Origin: Ruminococcus sp.
GTDB taxonomy: Bacteria; Bacillota; Clostridia; Oscillospirales; Ruminococcaceae
NCBI GenBank assembly: GCA_017478965.1
Contig: JAFVCV010000011.1
Coordinates: forward strand, 1-47,958
Reading direction: 5' to 3'
Length of the DNA stretch: 47,958 nt
The position numbers and the translations under genes are program-made. Shown here one piece after another: positions 25,943 through 34,145 of this stretch (positions within the stretch are counted from its first letter, which is position 1; each line of letters begins with the position of its first letter). A model generated the notes under the pieces. The model did not search any database and was not told the origin of the DNA. It saw nothing but the letters and a program-made list of their open reading frames with translations.

Positions 25943-26701
25943 CTATTGATCCTCTGAACGTTTTCTGACATATCTTTCCGCCATATAGTCCCCCGCCAGG
26001 GAACCTGCGCAGTAATGGCACTCGAAGCCGTAAAGGACCTCAGCCTGCTTAGCGTTAGAGATACCGTCCGCCACCGGCTCGGCCCCGAGGTCGGTCACAA
26101 AGTCTATCAGCGACTTCACTGCACTGTCAGACCTTTCGCCCTTTCCGATATACTGAGTTACCTCCGGGCTGAACATCACGTAGTCCACCTCGAATTCCGC
26201 CAGCCTCATTATAGGACTGCTGACCCCTCCGAACTCAGTGAGCATGAAGTGATAGCCCCTGTTCCTGAGTTTTCTTATATTGTCCGCCACCGCCGGCTCG
26301 CTCTCCTCAAACAGCTTTTCCGAAAGAGCAAAGCAGATCTGCGACGAAGGTACCTGATACTTCTCAGCGACCTCCATGACCTTATGCTCAGCCTGAATGT
26401 CCCTGAGGTACTTTGCGGGCATATAGACCGACAGCCAGTTGAAGGGCAGCTCTCTTTCGTTGAACTTCCCCACCGCCTCCAGGGCCTGCACAAACTCCAG
26501 CTCGAACAGGTTGACGCACTGCTGGGTTATCTCTGAGACGTCCCTGAAATTTTCCGGCATAAGGGTGCCAAGTCCCGGGGTATTGAGCCGGGTCTGTGAC
26601 TGATAGAAAGCGCAAAGCCCGCTGGAGATACTTCTGATTACCCTGTAATAAAGCTCCACCGCCCGCATACCGTCCACAGTTGTGATAACATCGTCAGCCA
26701 A
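25943..26701 (-). CDS. Degenerate EAL-domain protein
   Basis: A 252-residue protein with the layout of an EAL (cyclic-di-GMP phosphodiesterase) domain but without its catalytic residues. The EALLR position reads QTRLN, although GLGTLMPENF that follows is typical. SEKLF stands for the ExxES strand, TEFGG for DDFG, VDYVMFSP for VDxIKID, and VADGIS for xAEGVE. Most Mg-binding acids and the catalytic Lys are lost, so hydrolysis is unlikely; it may bind c-di-GMP or a partner protein. The TTG start is chosen for its AAAGGGGGG site. First gene of the SipW/AAA operon, under a consensus promoter. C-di-GMP control of surface fibres would fit; this is inference. Confidence 0.8.
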   Translation of the reverse strand: MADDVITTVDGMRAVELYYRVIRSISSGLCAFYQSQTRLNTPGLGTLMPENFRDVSEITQQCVNLFELEFVQALEAVGKFNERELPFNWLSVYMPAKYLRDIQAEHKVMEVAEKYQVPSSQICFALSEKLFEESEPAVADNIRKLRNRGYHFMLTEFGGVSSPIMRLAEFEVDYVMFSPEVTQYIGKGERSDSAVKSLIDFVTDLGAEPVADGISNAKQAEVLYGFECHYCAGSLAGDYMAERYVRKRSEDQ

Positions 26702-26737
26702 ACCAAGCCCCCCTTTCGGTCATATTTATTCTATTTT

Positions 26738-26766
26738 ATTATACAACATTCTTGCCTCGATGTCAA
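26738..26766 (-). promoter_or_regulatory. Promoter of the EAL-SipW-AAA operon
   Basis: Perfect consensus on the minus strand: TTGACA (26761-26766), 17-bp spacer, TATAAT (26738-26743). The leader is about 30 nt. One promoter could drive all seven genes down to 19274. Confidence 0.88.
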
Positions 26767-26817
26767 TGAATTTTGTGATTATTTATAATTTTTTACTGTT
26801 ATTTTATGAACAAAAAT

Positions 26818-26839
26818 ACCCCCTCCATACGGAGGGGGT
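26818..26839 (-). terminator. Rho-independent terminator of the TasA-like gene
   Basis: ACCCCCTCC / GGAGGGGGT perfect 9-bp stem with a 4-nt loop, followed on the minus strand by ATTTTTG. It isolates the TasA-like gene from the EAL operon downstream. Confidence 0.88.
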
Positions 26840-26877
26840 GCGGGTAGTTAAACTATTAAAACTATAACAACTGAATA

Positions 26878-27963
26878 TCAGTTGCTCTCGATTTTTGAGA
26901 ACTTGAGGGAAATATCCCAGTCCTGAGCAGCATTCGGGTTTATGCACTCCTGGTCTTCGCCTTCGAGCCAAACACGGATAGTTGCAGGAACAGAAGGTCC
27001 ATAGTTTTTATCGGTAGCCTTTGTTACTGTAACAACTGCGGTGGTACCAGCAGTTGTAGCACCACTGTTATAGACCGTAGGAGTATCATAATCGCCACTG
27101 GCGCTTGAAACTGCCTTTGCATCAGCACTTCCCTTATTAGCCCAGTCATACACGGTATCTCCATTGAATGCGCCATCAGCAACTGCGATCATATTGGTAC
27201 TCGTAGAAGCGCTTTCCCCTGTGCCAGTAGTCTGTATGATCGCTACTCTAACAGCCTTATAAAGATCACCATCTGAAACAGGATCAGCAGCAGTAGCTCC
27301 ACTATCAGCATCACGCTTTGCAAACGCCTGAACAGTCAGTTTAACATCACTGCCCGTTGCAGAAGTTCTGAACCAAACCGGTATATCAATATAATAACCG
27401 TCATCATTGGTGTTGGCAACTGCGTATCCTGCCTGCTTTGTATATCCTTCCCACTTATCGTTATTTGCTTTAGTCTTTTCTCCAGATGTTTTAGCGTGAA
27501 GTGTAGCCATACCGCCGGAAGCAAGAGCATCATAATAGGCTGCTCCGTCCTTCACAGTTGAACCGTCACCTGTTGCATCGGGGGTAAAGAACAAGCTTTC
27601 ACCCGTCGTAGAAGATGCAGGGATAAGATTGCCAAAAATGTAATATGAACTGATATCTGCTGTATTGTTCCAATCAGGGTTATCAGTTGAAGCTCCGGTA
27701 TTATGAGGTTCAGTGGTCGTAGTACTTCTCGTAAGCGTTCCAGTGCTTGCCTGAAGTGTTCCACCAGTAACAGCACCCAGGGAGATCTGCAAGTCCTCAG
27801 GCACAGTAGCAGTCATCTGAATATTCTTGACTTCGACCTCACGGCTCATTGTGAACCATGCGTAAGTCGATGTTGCCAGCATAGACGCCGATATAGCCAG
27901 CATACCCGCAGCGGGTATCAATTTCTTCATTGCGGAATTTTTCTTCTTAGTATTTGCTTTCAT
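26878..27963 (-). CDS. TasA-like SipW-dependent secreted protein
   Basis: A 361-residue exported protein. A basic start (MKANTKKKNSAMKK) precedes a hydrophobic segment, then ATSTYAWFT at about 30-38, the hallmark of SipW-cognate signal peptides. The mature part begins with a beta-rich domain (VEVKNIQMTATVPEDLQISLG), is Ser/Thr/Ala/Gly-rich, and ends VWLEGEDQEC ... KFSKIE, shared with the membrane protein at 25182. Relatives such as TasA, CalY and camelysin form surface or biofilm fibres or are secreted proteases. The second ATG (27963) has better RBS spacing than the ATG at 27969. A consensus promoter, leader hairpin and strong terminator suggest high, independent expression. Base usage is visibly more AT-rich than the neighbours. 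Confidence 0.85.
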   Translation of the reverse strand: MKANTKKKNSAMKKLIPAAGMLAISASMLATSTYAWFTMSREVEVKNIQMTATVPEDLQISLGAVTGGTLQASTGTLTRSTTTTEPHNTGASTDNPDWNNTADISSYYIFGNLIPASSTTGESLFFTPDATGDGSTVKDGAAYYDALASGGMATLHAKTSGEKTKANNDKWEGYTKQAGYAVANTNDDGYYIDIPVWFRTSATGSDVKLTVQAFAKRDADSGATAADPVSDGDLYKAVRVAIIQTTGTGESASTSTNMIAVADGAFNGDTVYDWANKGSADAKAVSSASGDYDTPTVYNSGATTAGTTAVVTVTKATDKNYGPSVPATIRVWLEGEDQECINPNAAQDWDISLKFSKIESN

Positions 27964-27989
27964 AATCATTTTCCTTTCATAACTTATTT

Positions 27990-28006
27990 CGGCAGTTCCC
28001 CTGCCG
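27990..28006 (-). other. 5'-UTR hairpin of the TasA-like gene
   Basis: CGGCAG-GGGAA-CTGCCG, a perfect 6-bp stem with a 5-nt loop, starts about 27 nt before the start codon on the minus strand. It could stabilise the mRNA or limit ribosome access. Confidence 0.45.
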
Positions 28007-28069
28007 ACGGGCCTTAATTCTATAAAATACGAAAATCTTAAAACTACATCTAACCTTTAACTTGATATT

Positions 28070-28098
28070 ATTATACTATATTTTGTTTCTCTTGTCAA
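28070..28098 (-). promoter_or_regulatory. Promoter of the TasA-like gene
   Basis: Perfect consensus on the minus strand: TTGACA (28093-28098), 17-bp spacer, TATAAT (28070-28075). The leader is about 100 nt and AT-rich. Confidence 0.88.
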
Positions 28099-28419
28099 GG
28101 GTTTTCAATTTTATTCATATTTTTAATTATCAAAATCAGTCATTTGCATAATTGGGAAATAATATATTGTGCATTTTTACCATGAATAATCAATATTAAC
28201 TATATAGATATGACAAAGTGTTTATTTTTAACTAAATTAAAGCTCTGTTCTGCTCTGTTCTAATAGGTCTGATCGGGTTTAATATTTCACAATTTATTAA
28301 TATCACTGCTTTTCTCGGACTCTCTGACGGCCGTAATATTTTCATATTTCACGAAAATTTTCGCCAGGCTGTATAAAAATATTCGCCCCTGCAAGCCCCG
28401 GTCAGGTTTTTTTCCGGTC
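28099..28419. other. AT-rich divergent intergenic region
   Basis: About 320 bp between two divergent promoters, with no supported gene. It holds a tandem 10-bp repeat (28242-28261) and a 12-bp palindrome, CGAAAATTTTCG (28352-28363). I see no tRNA, known riboswitch or convincing small-RNA structure. Confidence 0.5.
28242..28261. repeat. Two tandem copies of GCTCTGTTCT
   Basis: Two exact, adjacent 10-bp copies (28242-28251 and 28252-28261) in the divergent region, about 145 bp from the TasA-like -35 and 160 bp from the flavoprotein -35. The one-turn period would suit a protein-binding array; function unknown. Confidence 0.5.
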
Positions 28420-28448
28420 TTGACAAAGCTTATATATAATGGTATAAT
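28420..28448 (+). promoter_or_regulatory. Promoter of the flavoprotein-glycosyltransferase unit
   Basis: Perfect consensus: TTGACA (28420-28425), 17-bp spacer, TATAAT (28443-28448). The leader of about 75 nt can fold CGTGTC against GACACG. Confidence 0.85.
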
Positions 28449-28530
28449 CATCTGTAGGCCCGTTTTTTGAGGGCTTCGTGTCTGCACCGTTTCCGGAGGG
28501 ACACGCAGAAAACAAAGGAGGTCAGCAGAA

Positions 28531-30090
28531 TTGAAGAACGTAGTCATCATCGGCGGCGGCCCTGCGGGACTTACCGCTGCTTATGAGCTTTTGAAGGACG
28601 GCCGTGAGGATATCAGCGTCACCGTCCTGGAGGAAAGCGCCGAGCTGGGCGGCATTTCCAGAACAGTGAGATATAAAGGCAACCGAATGGATATCGGCGG
28701 CCACAGATTTTTCTCTAAGGACCAGAGAATTATGGACTGGTGGGCGCAGCTCATGCCTGTGCAGGGCAAGCCCTCTTACGACGATAAGATACTGGGGCGT
28801 GACAAGCCCTTTTCCAAGGACGGCGGCGACCCTGAGAAGGAAGACAACGTCATGCTGCTGCGTGACAGGCTCTCCAGGATATATTACAAGAAGGCCTTCT
28901 TTGACTACCCGGTCAAGATGAACCTCAACACTATCCGCAACATGGGCTTTTTCACCACGGTGGAGGCGGGGCTGAGCTACCTTTATTCCTGCATACATAA
29001 GCTCCCGGAGGACAATCTGGAGAATTTTTACATCAACCGTTTCGGCAAGGTGCTTTACTCCATGTTCTTTGAGGGCTACACCGAAAAGCTCTGGGGCAGA
29101 CACCCCCGTGAGATATCGGCAGACTGGGGCGCTCAGAGGGTCAAGGGCCTTTCCATAACCGCCATCATCAAGGATATGTTCTCAAAGCTCACCGGCCGCA
29201 AGACCAACGCCAATGCTGAGACTTCCCTTATCGAGCAGTACTGGTATCCCAAATACGGACCCGGTCAGCTCTGGGAGCTGGTAGGCTCAAAGGTCGAAGA
29301 GCTGGGCGGCAGGATACTTCATGGCTACGCTGTCACCGGTGTAAAGACCGAGGGGGGAAAGATATCCTCCGTAGTTTGCAGGACCCCTGAGGGGGAAACA
29401 GAGATAAAGGGCGACGTTTTCGTTTCCTCCATGGCCGTCAAGGACCTTATAGTGGGAATGGATTCAGCGCCGGAGGACATCAGGACCCTGGCAGAAGGCC
29501 TGCCTTACAGGGACTTCGTCACTGTGGGTCTGCTGGTGAAAAAACTGAAACTGAAAAATCAGACCGACAGGCGCACTCTTGGCAATATCGTTCCGGATTG
29601 CTGGATATATGTCCAGGATAAAGGCGTCAAGCTGGGAAGGATACAGATCTTCAACAACTGGTCACCCTATATGGTAAAGGACCCTGTGGGGACCGTCTGG
29701 ATAGGCCTGGAATATTTCTGCGCAGAGGGCGACGAGTTCTGGAACATGAGCGATAAGGAATGTGCCGCTCTGGCCATCAAGGAACTGCGCAGGATGGGCG
29801 TCATAGACAAGGGCGTTGTCATCGACCACCACCGTGAGAAGGTGAAGAAGGCCTATCCGGCCTATTTCGACACCTATTCTGAATTTGACAGGATAAGGGG
29901 ATATCTCGACAGTTTTGAGAATCTGTTCTGTGTGGGCCGCAACGGACAGCACCGTTACAATAATATGGACCACTCCATGATGACCGCCATCAAGGCTGCC
30001 GAAGCTATAAAGAACGGCTCGACGGACAAGAAGGAGATCTGGGAGGTCAACACAGAGAAGGAATACCATGAGCAAAGAAAATCTGACTGA
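28531..30090 (+). CDS. FAD/NAD(P)-dependent oxidoreductase, UGM/HemY-like
   Basis: A 519-residue flavoprotein. The N-terminal dinucleotide fold is [17 protein letters not shown], followed by the GGISRT and DIGGHRFF segments typical of the amine oxidase / UDP-galactopyranose mutase-like family. Near the C-terminus, [21 protein letters not shown] is the second FAD-contact region of this family. Such proteins often sit beside glycosyltransferases and modify sugars or polyprenyl-linked sugars; the substrate here is not determined. The TTG start at 28531 is supported by AGGAGGT 8 nt ahead. The end overlaps the glycosyltransferase gene by 23 nt, indicating coupled translation. Confidence 0.85.
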   Translation: MKNVVIIGGGPAGLTAAYELLKDGREDISVTVLEESAELGGISRTVRYKGNRMDIGGHRFFSKDQRIMDWWAQLMPVQGKPSYDDKILGRDKPFSKDGGDPEKEDNVMLLRDRLSRIYYKKAFFDYPVKMNLNTIRNMGFFTTVEAGLSYLYSCIHKLPEDNLENFYINRFGKVLYSMFFEGYTEKLWGRHPREISADWGAQRVKGLSITAIIKDMFSKLTGRKTNANAETSLIEQYWYPKYGPGQLWELVGSKVEELGGRILHGYAVTGVKTEGGKISSVVCRTPEGETEIKGDVFVSSMAVKDLIVGMDSAPEDIRTLAEGLPYRDFVTVGLLVKKLKLKNQTDRRTLGNIVPDCWIYVQDKGVKLGRIQIFNNWSPYMVKDPVGTVWIGLEYFCAEGDEFWNMSDKECAALAIKELRRMGVIDKGVVIDHHREKVKKAYPAYFDTYSEFDRIRGYLDSFENLFCVGRNGQHRYNNMDHSMMTAIKAAEAIKNGSTDKKEIWEVNTEKEYHEQRKSD

Positions 30091-31795
30091 GTCGGTCGTA
30101 AAGGCCTTTTCCGCTCACCCCTACCTGTGGGCCCTGGGCATCTGCCTGGCACTTGACCCATTTTTTCTGGGTTCGCTGAACAATATACCCAACAACGCAC
30201 TTTATATGGAGACTTTCCTGGTGATCTGCGCAATAGCCGCCGGTGCGGCTTATCTGTACAGGACCAGGGAGATAAAGAAAGTGTATGTGGGCCTTATAGC
30301 CGGGCTGCTGATCTTTTCCACGATAGTCGGGGCAAAGCTCTATTCCGGAGCTGAGAACAAGGCTGTCTGGCACCTGGCCGGGGGGTATGCCATAGTCATC
30401 TGGCTTTACTGGCAGGCAAAATCAAAGGAGCTTTCAGACCAGATCAATTCCCTTTTCATCATGGGACTGGGATTTTGCCTTAAATTATACTACATAATAG
30501 GCACATCTACCTATACCAGGCAGAACGACGTCCATGTCTTCGGCGGAGAAAGCGGTCATGCGGGCTATATGGAATACCTGCTCTACAACCGTCACCTGCC
30601 GGACTTCGACGTAAGGGAACGCTGGCAGTTCTGCCACCCGCCCCTGCACCACACCATCAGCGCCATATGGATATACATAAACGAAAACATATTCAAGGTG
30701 GGCTATGACCCGGCCAGGGAGAGCATCCAGACCCTGACGCTGTTCTATGCCATGTGCATAATGATATCGGCCTATAAGATACTCAGGCATTTCGGCCTTA
30801 GCGGCAAGGCTCTGTATATACCCCTGGTCGTCATCAACTTCCACCCGGCATTCATACTGTTCTCCGGCGCCATCAATAATGATGTGCTGTCCGTGGCCCT
30901 TTCAATGGGCGCCGTGGTCTGCACACTCAACTGGTACAGGGAGCAGAAGATGAGCACCATACTGAAGATAGCCCTCTGCGTGGGACTGGCTATGATGACC
31001 AAGGTGGCCGCCGCAACGGTCGCACCGCCCATAGCCATCGTATTTCTGACGGTCTTCATCGCCAAGCTGAAAAAGCAGTGGAAACAGCTCATTCTGCAAT
31101 TTCTGTGTTTCGGTATAGTCTGCGTTCCACTGGGACTGTGGTTCGGCATCAGGAACTACATCAAATGGAAGGTCCCGCTGACCTACGTCCAGGAGATGAG
31201 CAAGGATTCTTATCAGTATATAGGGGACATGAGCTTTATCTCCAGGATAACGGACTTTTCACCAAAGCTTTTTGCCAACCCCTACGAGCAGTGGGGGGAC
31301 GCTGACGAGTTCGGCGTTGTGAAGAGCTACAACGAATATAACCCCTTGGTAGCTCTGCTGAAGAATTCTCTTTTCGGTGAGAATATCTACGAAGACACCT
31401 TCGGCAAGGACACTTATCTGAACGCTGTCTGTGCAGTATTTTTCTGGCTGGCACTCATCATCGCTGCCTTCGCCTTTGTGATGATAGGCTTTATGTGTAT
31501 AAAGAAGACTGAGGCTAAACTGATGGAAAAGCTGTTTCTTATCGCATATTATCTGATGCTGATGTTCACCTTTTACCATTCCTCAGCAAAATACCCCTTC
31601 ACCTGCACGATGAATTTCAGATACATCACGCCGACGGTCATCATAGGTGCGGCCTCTGTGGGAATGTTTGTCAGCCGCATACAGGATAACCGTGACCAGG
31701 CCAGCGGCACCGCCGTAAAGGTCATCAACTGCACCTGTCTGCTGTTCGCAGTTCTGAGCACGTTTATCTATCTGAACGTCTGCGTGAACCACTGA
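30068..31795 (+). CDS. GT-C family membrane glycosyltransferase (GT39-like)
   Basis: A 575-residue multispanning membrane protein with about 12 hydrophobic helices. The first large external loop carries an acidic motif ([17 protein letters not shown]) and [12 protein letters not shown], consistent with the GT-C fold of ArnT/PMT-like enzymes that use polyprenyl-phosphate sugars and act on the outer face of the membrane. A periplasm-like C-terminal domain is short or absent. It overlaps the flavoprotein gene and is followed by a strong terminator. Acceptor (protein or cell-wall polymer) unknown. Confidence 0.82.
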   Translation: MSKENLTESVVKAFSAHPYLWALGICLALDPFFLGSLNNIPNNALYMETFLVICAIAAGAAYLYRTREIKKVYVGLIAGLLIFSTIVGAKLYSGAENKAVWHLAGGYAIVIWLYWQAKSKELSDQINSLFIMGLGFCLKLYYIIGTSTYTRQNDVHVFGGESGHAGYMEYLLYNRHLPDFDVRERWQFCHPPLHHTISAIWIYINENIFKVGYDPARESIQTLTLFYAMCIMISAYKILRHFGLSGKALYIPLVVINFHPAFILFSGAINNDVLSVALSMGAVVCTLNWYREQKMSTILKIALCVGLAMMTKVAAATVAPPIAIVFLTVFIAKLKKQWKQLILQFLCFGIVCVPLGLWFGIRNYIKWKVPLTYVQEMSKDSYQYIGDMSFISRITDFSPKLFANPYEQWGDADEFGVVKSYNEYNPLVALLKNSLFGENIYEDTFGKDTYLNAVCAVFFWLALIIAAFAFVMIGFMCIKKTEAKLMEKLFLIAYYLMLMFTFYHSSAKYPFTCTMNFRYITPTVIIGAASVGMFVSRIQDNRDQASGTAVKVINCTCLLFAVLSTFIYLNVCVNH

Positions 31796-31812
31796 ACTAA
31801 AACAAAACAAAA

Positions 31813-31833
31813 GGGACTGCCATCAGCAGTCCC
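31813..31833. terminator. Bidirectional rho-independent terminator
   Basis: GGGACTGC-CATCA-GCAGTCCC, a perfect 8-bp stem, followed by CTTTTTTA on the plus strand and CTTTTGTTTTG on the minus strand. It serves the glycosyltransferase gene and the converging membrane-protein gene. Confidence 0.88.
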
Positions 31834-31855
31834 CTTTTTTATGCACTCAGCTCCA

Positions 31856-32401
31856 TCAGTCCTCCAGGTCGTCCTCCTGCGCATCCAGTTCGGCCTGGTG
31901 CTTTCTCCACCTTCTTACCCTGAACTCGCAGACCGCTGTCTCTATGAGCATGAAGACTGTGAAAAAAATTGCCGTTTCCTTCACTATGTCCTCAGGAAGC
32001 CCGCCCTCGGAATATATGTTGAACCCCGTGATGACTGCCACCGTCACCACAGTGTCAATAAGACAGCTCAGGATCCTTCTGGCGGCAGCCTTGCCGCTTT
32101 TCTCCGCAGAAACTGTCCTTCCTGAGAGCGTTCTCGGCAGGCCCGGCTCGCCTTTTCCCATCATGACCAGCCCCGCTGCCACGCATATCACCAGCAGCTG
32201 TGCCAAGTATGGGTAACTCTTTTCCTCGCTCTTCTTCACAAAATAGTACACCATCATGGCCACATCAAAAAACATCGCACACAGCGCCGCTGTGGAGAAC
32301 GCCAGAGAACTCTGCTGCATGACCCTCTCATCATATGTGCCGCCCTTGTTCTTAGCGTTTTTCAGTACGTAGTTTTCAAGTTTTGTCCTGTTGTCTTTCA
32401 T
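31856..32401 (-). CDS. Membrane protein partnered with XRE regulator
   Basis: A 181-residue protein with four hydrophobic segments (about 37-55, 65-82, 112-128 and 140-158), a charged N-terminus and a very acidic C-terminus (AELDAQEDDLED). It begins 2 nt after the stop of a small XRE regulator gene. This pairing of a short XRE protein with a four-helix membrane protein is common in Firmicutes; the function is generally unknown. A converging terminator follows. Confidence 0.75.
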   Translation of the reverse strand: MKDNRTKLENYVLKNAKNKGGTYDERVMQQSSLAFSTAALCAMFFDVAMMVYYFVKKSEEKSYPYLAQLLVICVAAGLVMMGKGEPGLPRTLSGRTVSAEKSGKAAARRILSCLIDTVVTVAVITGFNIYSEGGLPEDIVKETAIFFTVFMLIETAVCEFRVRRWRKHQAELDAQEDDLED

Positions 32402-32403
32402 AG

Positions 32404-32613
32404 TTATTCTCCTCCCTCTTCATCGCTCCAGAAAAGCTGGTCCAACGTCTTGCCTAAGGCCCGGCATATGGCTATGCAAAGATTTAGCGTCGGATTGTAA
32501 TTACCCGACTCTATCATGCTGATGGTCTGCCTTGTAACGCCCACTGCATCAGCCAGCTGCTGCTGGTTCATGTCGTTCTCTAACCGTGCTATCTTCATTT
32601 TTTTGTTTTTCAT
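32404..32613 (-). CDS. Small XRE-family transcriptional regulator
   Basis: A 69-residue protein that is almost only a helix-turn-helix domain: MKIARLENDMNQQQLADAVG, then VTRQTISMIESGNYNPTL, and a C-terminal ALGKTLDQLFW typical of the YozG/Cro-type group. The frame extends 13 codons further upstream, but the ATG at 32613 with AGGTGAG upstream gives the usual family start. It heads a two-gene operon with the membrane protein, and a palindrome over its own -35 suggests autoregulation. Confidence 0.9.
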   Translation of the reverse strand: MKNKKMKIARLENDMNQQQLADAVGVTRQTISMIESGNYNPTLNLCIAICRALGKTLDQLFWSDEEGGE

Positions 32614-32714
32614 TTTCTCACCTGTCGCTCTCCTTCCATCTGCTGCAAACATTTCATTACCCCGGCGGCATGGTCATTGCCGGAGGTTTTCGGTATAGCT
32701 ATCCTGTGATTTAT

Positions 32715-32743
32715 ATTATACACTATATCTTTCTGTTTGTCAA
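32715..32743 (-). promoter_or_regulatory. Promoter of the XRE operon
   Basis: Perfect consensus on the minus strand: TTGACA (32738-32743), 17-bp spacer, TATAAT (32715-32720). Leader about 100 nt. Confidence 0.87.
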
Positions 32744-32756
32744 GTATCTTTGACAA
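32737..32756. promoter_or_regulatory. Candidate operator for the XRE regulator
   Basis: TTGTCAA-N6-TTGACAA is a perfect inverted repeat (7-bp arms) that includes the -35 hexamer of the XRE promoter. The dimensions fit a dimeric HTH repressor. Autorepression is inferred. Confidence 0.5.
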
Positions 32757-32761
32757 ATTTT

Positions 32762-32805
32762 CTTATATTTTTTTCTTAATGTCAGCTTATATTTTTTAAT
32801 GTCAG
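32762..32805. repeat. Two imperfect tandem repeats ending TTAATGTCAG
   Basis: Two adjacent copies of an AT-rich unit, CTTATATTTTTT...TTAATGTCAG (about 32762-32785 and 32786-32805). The exact cores TTAATGTCAG sit at 32776-32785 and 32796-32805, 20 bp apart. They lie upstream of the XRE operator and of the lyase promoter; possibly extra regulator sites. Nothing else was seen in the 374-bp gap apart from the promoters and a leader hairpin. Confidence 0.5.
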
Positions 32806-32863
32806 TTTTTCACCGCCGAATGGGGACAATTTGAGGGAAACACGTGCCCGGCTCTGCCAGCGA

Positions 32864-32892
32864 TTGACAATTATATGGGTTTGATGTATAAT
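32864..32892 (+). promoter_or_regulatory. Promoter of the lyase-acetyltransferase unit
   Basis: Perfect consensus: TTGACA (32864-32869), 17-bp spacer, TATAAT (32887-32892). The leader of about 88 nt carries a 7-bp hairpin, GCTGACC (32934-32940) with GGTCAGC (32950-32956). Confidence 0.86.
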
Positions 32893-32987
32893 TATAGCCA
32901 GCGGCTTTGTAATTCTCATTTATGCCGTTTCCTGCTGACCGCAGCTGAGGGTCAGCGTATATACTGTGAACTCTGGAGGAAAATGCC

Positions 32988-34127
32988 ATGCTTCATCATA
33001 GATACGCTCCCGGTTTCAGGTTCGTCCTGCCGCCGGAGCCATTCGACAAATACACCCCCCTGGAGCTGCTGAGATACTGTCCCGGGGCCACTATGTATAT
33101 GCCGGGGACAAAGGATTTCACTCCGAAGATACTGAACGGTGATATGCCGGGCCTGAGCAGCATAGTGCTGTGCTTTGAGGACAGCTGCCCCGAGGAGCGG
33201 GTGGAGGAAGCGGAGGAGAACGTTTACCGGCTGCTGAGCACAGTCAGCAAGGCCCGGACCGAGGGCAGGCTCTGCGAGGACGATGTGCCCCTCATCTTCG
33301 TGCGTGTCAGGAACTTTCAGCAGTTCGTCCGCTTTTCTGAGGGTCTTGACAAACAGATGGTCTCATCACTCTGCGGGATAAATTTCCCGAAATTCAATAC
33401 CGACAACGGCAGGGATTATTTTGGTTTTCTCAGAGAACTGAACCGCCGATTTGACGAGATCATCTACGGTATGCCTATTATCGAGGACCTGAGGGTAGCC
33501 TATAAGGAGACCAGACTTGAGGAGCTCCTTGGCATAAGGGAAATACTTGACGCTCACAGGGACCTGGTATTGCAGGTCAGGGTGGGCGGCACGGACTTTT
33601 CTTCAGTATTCGGAGTTCGCCGTGGGGTGGACCATTCCATCTACGATATCATGACCGTCCGTGACTGCCTTTGCGATATCATGAATATCTGCGGGCGCAA
33701 CAACGATTATGTCATATCCGGCCCGGTGTGGGAATACTTCCGTGCTCCCGCCGGGGCTATCTTCGACGAGCTGCCGCAGCACGGCCTGGAGGACTACCTG
33801 CTCAAACGCCAGCCAATTGTCAACTATGAGATAGACGGCCTGCTCAGGGAGGTCATACTCGACAAGGCCAACGGTTTTGTAGGCCGGACCGTTATCCACC
33901 CCAGCCACGTTAAGTTTGTCAACGCCCTGATGGCAGTTACAAAGGAGGAATATGACGACGCCTGTATGATACTTCAAAGCCACGGCACGGGTGTGGCAAA
34001 GGGCGCCGGCAGCAATAAGATGAATGAGATGCGGCCGCACGCTTGCTGGGCGAAGAAGATATTCATGCGGGCAAGGGCATTCGGTGTCATCGAGAACCAG
34101 AATTCCTATATCAGACTTTTTTCATAG
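32988..34127 (+). CDS. HpcH/HpaI-CitE-like aldolase (C-C bond lyase type)
   Basis: A 379-residue TIM-barrel protein of the CitE/HpcH-HpaI superfamily, most like the C-C bond lyase group found in tellurite/stress-response islands. Visible landmarks are YMPGTKDFTPKIL (phosphate-binding region), SIVLCFEDSCPEE with the metal-binding ED pair, a conserved Arg in VRVRNF, PIIEDLRVAY, LQVRVGGTDFS and TVIHPSHVKFVN. Substrate unknown; related enzymes cleave or form CoA-thioester or small-molecule C-C bonds. The ATG is preceded by GGAGGA. It pairs with the GNAT gene 18 nt downstream, but no ter genes are in this window. Confidence 0.82.
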   Translation: MLHHRYAPGFRFVLPPEPFDKYTPLELLRYCPGATMYMPGTKDFTPKILNGDMPGLSSIVLCFEDSCPEERVEEAEENVYRLLSTVSKARTEGRLCEDDVPLIFVRVRNFQQFVRFSEGLDKQMVSSLCGINFPKFNTDNGRDYFGFLRELNRRFDEIIYGMPIIEDLRVAYKETRLEELLGIREILDAHRDLVLQVRVGGTDFSSVFGVRRGVDHSIYDIMTVRDCLCDIMNICGRNNDYVISGPVWEYFRAPAGAIFDELPQHGLEDYLLKRQPIVNYEIDGLLREVILDKANGFVGRTVIHPSHVKFVNALMAVTKEEYDDACMILQSHGTGVAKGAGSNKMNEMRPHACWAKKIFMRARAFGVIENQNSYIRLFS

Positions 34128-34145
34128 ACAGGAAAGGAGCAAAGA

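Noticed and set aside
28352-28363. CGAAAATTTTCG palindrome as an operator
   Set aside because: A 12-bp AT-rich palindrome can arise by chance in such a region; no second copy or promoter overlap seen.
28287-28550. 87-codon minus-strand open frame in the divergent region
   Set aside because: It runs across the consensus promoter and start of the flavoprotein gene, with no RBS and low-information translation.
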